From contig CALMVM010000240.1 in assembly GCA_937873255.1 (NCBI GenBank), positions 10,949 to 17,828 on the forward strand: 6,880 bases of DNA, read 5' to 3'. The translations under genes and the position numbers were made by a program. The notes beneath the pieces are model-generated. The model was given only the letters and a program-made list of their open reading frames with translations. It did not search any database and was not told the origin of the DNA. The DNA comes from an uncultured Verrucomicrobiota bacterium. Its GTDB lineage: Bacteria > Verrucomicrobiota > Verrucomicrobiia > Chthoniobacterales > SZAS-18. Shown piece after piece: positions 5,946-6,880 of the stretch (positions are counted from its first letter, which is position 1; every line of letters starts with the position of its first letter).

Positions 5946-6704
5946 ATGTCCATCCCCCCTTCTCCGGCTTCTCCCTCTTCTCAAGCCCGCTGGTTTTTGC
6001 CGGTGCTGGCTCTACTGACAGTGCTGGGCATCGTCGCAGCCGGCGTGTGGCTCGGGCGTGAGGAGACACCCACCACCAACAAGACGACACTTGGAACTTC
6101 TGCGCAGCCGGGGCAGCCATCGCAGGCAGACCGCTCCCAAATCGCCGCCGGGCAGGCTCCCGCAAACACGCCTGCCCCACAGGTAGATGCACCCACCGCC
6201 CGTCCGACGGTCGCTCCCGTGCCGATGGTGGCCGCACAGAACGGCAGCCTCCTAGAGCCTGCCGTTTCACCGGACGCACCGACCTCTCCTGCCGCTGGCG
6301 TGGAAGCCCTGACCGATCCGCTGTCCGCCGAGCAGGCGCTGGCTCCGGGTGAACCGGCCCGCGTCCGCGTGAGCGTGGGCGGGGTACGCACCCCGCTGCT
6401 TTCGCCCAATCAAGTGGGCTCGTTCCCGCGCGTGTACCTGCCGCTGGGCGGGCAGGCCGACGTGCAGGTGCAGTTGCCGGAAGCTGCTCCCGGTGACCAG
6501 GTGGTCGTGGCCGTGGAGGACGGCGGCAGCGTGGCCGACGGCAAGCCCACACAGGCGTTGACGCTGGACGACAGCCGCCAAGCCGCCTTCCACTTCCAAG
6601 CCAGCGAGAGCTTGGGCACCTTCCGCGTGAGTATGCGCCACGCCGCGCAGACTAAGATAGTCACCTTCTGGGCCGGCGACCGTACGGCGGCCTTCAATTA
6701 TTAG
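5946..6704 (+). CDS. Membrane-anchored protein with Pro/Ala-rich linker and probable beta-sandwich domain, unknown function
   Basis: 252 residues, not a family I recognise. A short cytoplasmic N-terminus (MSIPPSPASPSSQAR) precedes one membrane helix at residues 16-36 (WFLPVLALLTVLGIVAAGVW). Residues 40-130 are rich in Pro, Ala, Ser, Thr and Gln with no predicted order: a spacer across the periplasm or cell wall. Residues 133-252 alternate hydrophobic and polar residues (RVRVSVGGV, ADVQVQLPEAAPGDQVVVAV, FRVSMRH, KIVTFWAGD), as in an Ig-like or similar beta-sandwich. There is no cysteine, so it is not itself a substrate of the neighbouring disulfide-forming enzyme. ATG 5946 has no Shine-Dalgarno; it overlaps the open upstream extension of the VKOR frame on the other strand. 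High GC codon use and intact frame support a real gene. It may form a transcription unit with the next gene. Confidence 0.75.
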   Translation: MSIPPSPASPSSQARWFLPVLALLTVLGIVAAGVWLGREETPTTNKTTLGTSAQPGQPSQADRSQIAAGQAPANTPAPQVDAPTARPTVAPVPMVAAQNGSLLEPAVSPDAPTSPAAGVEALTDPLSAEQALAPGEPARVRVSVGGVRTPLLSPNQVGSFPRVYLPLGGQADVQVQLPEAAPGDQVVVAVEDGGSVADGKPTQALTLDDSRQAAFHFQASESLGTFRVSMRHAAQTKIVTFWAGDRTAAFNY

Positions 6705-6772
6705 ACTGTTTTGTAGGCACCTCTTTTCATCGTCCTTCCTCCACCTCCCACAGCCTTCCCCCACAAAATCTT

Positions 6773-6880
6773 ATGACGAGAGTATTCCTCCCGAGGACAT
6801 CCAACGCCCTTCTACTGTCCCGCCATCGGATGACGCAAGTGGGCGCTTTGGCTAGGTGGCTTTTGCTCGGACTCTTAGCC
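6773..6880 (+). CDS. Start of a possibly exported protein (partial, runs off the right edge)
   Basis: The frame from ATG 6773 is open to the end of the window (36 codons). A second ATG at 6830 gives MTQVGALARWLLLGLLA, which looks like the start of a signal peptide or membrane anchor: short positive region, then Leu-rich stretch. The gap from the previous gene is 68 bases or 125 bases depending on the start; no terminator is seen between them, so co-transcription is possible. Family unknown and the start is unsettled. Confidence 0.45.
   Translation, partial: MTRVFLPRTSNALLLSRHRMTQVGALARWLLLGLLA

Noticed and set aside
5663..5953. N-terminal extension of the VKOR protein to 503 residues
   Set aside because: The extension is low in hydrophobic structure, crosses the TATAAT box and has no family match; the family begins close to the first membrane helix.
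1..6880. CRISPR array, rRNA genes or replication origin
   Set aside because: No regularly spaced direct repeats, rRNA-like conserved segments or iteron clusters were seen.

Overview
The window is a GC-rich bacterial segment with two well-kept ends and a mobile-element graveyard between them. No gene here fixes the taxon. A type-2 lanthipeptide synthetase, a VKOR-thioredoxin fusion and several genes without a clear Shine-Dalgarno site suggest a Gram-negative-type bacterium, possibly of the Verrucomicrobiota/PVC group; this is a tentative inference.

Left end (1-1320, minus strand): the N-terminal part of a LanM-type (class II) lanthipeptide synthetase runs off the left edge, where only its dehydratase domain is visible. 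Just upstream lies a small XRE-family regulator with a basic AT-hook-like tail and a plausible promoter. The two genes lie in the same reading frame, separated by one stop codon. LanM has no ATG start, so its N-terminus is either unusually short or lost.

Middle (1321-4440): mostly decayed DNA. It contains a nuclease-type C-terminal remnant with two in-frame stops, about 700 bases with no recognisable gene, the C-terminal end of a lost transposase, and a ParB-like gene damaged in three ways: cut at its 3' end, shifted by one base inside, and hit by an insertion at its start codon. That insertion is a complete IS630-family element (about 1005 bp) with imperfect terminal inverted repeats, TA target duplication, all three DDE residues, and a transposase split into two frames at a run of seven A. 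Beyond it is a CCA-ended tRNA 3' half without a recognisable 5' half, which resembles an attachment scar.

Right end (4442-6880): an intact minus-strand gene for a membrane VKOR-thioredoxin fusion (disulfide-bond formation in the cell envelope) is divergent from a plus-strand gene for a membrane-anchored, Pro/Ala-linker protein with a probable beta-sandwich domain. The start of another possibly exported protein follows at the right edge. The divergent control region holds a TATAAT box, a short inverted repeat and a leader hairpin. An envelope function is likely for this cluster, but the substrate of the oxidase is not visible.
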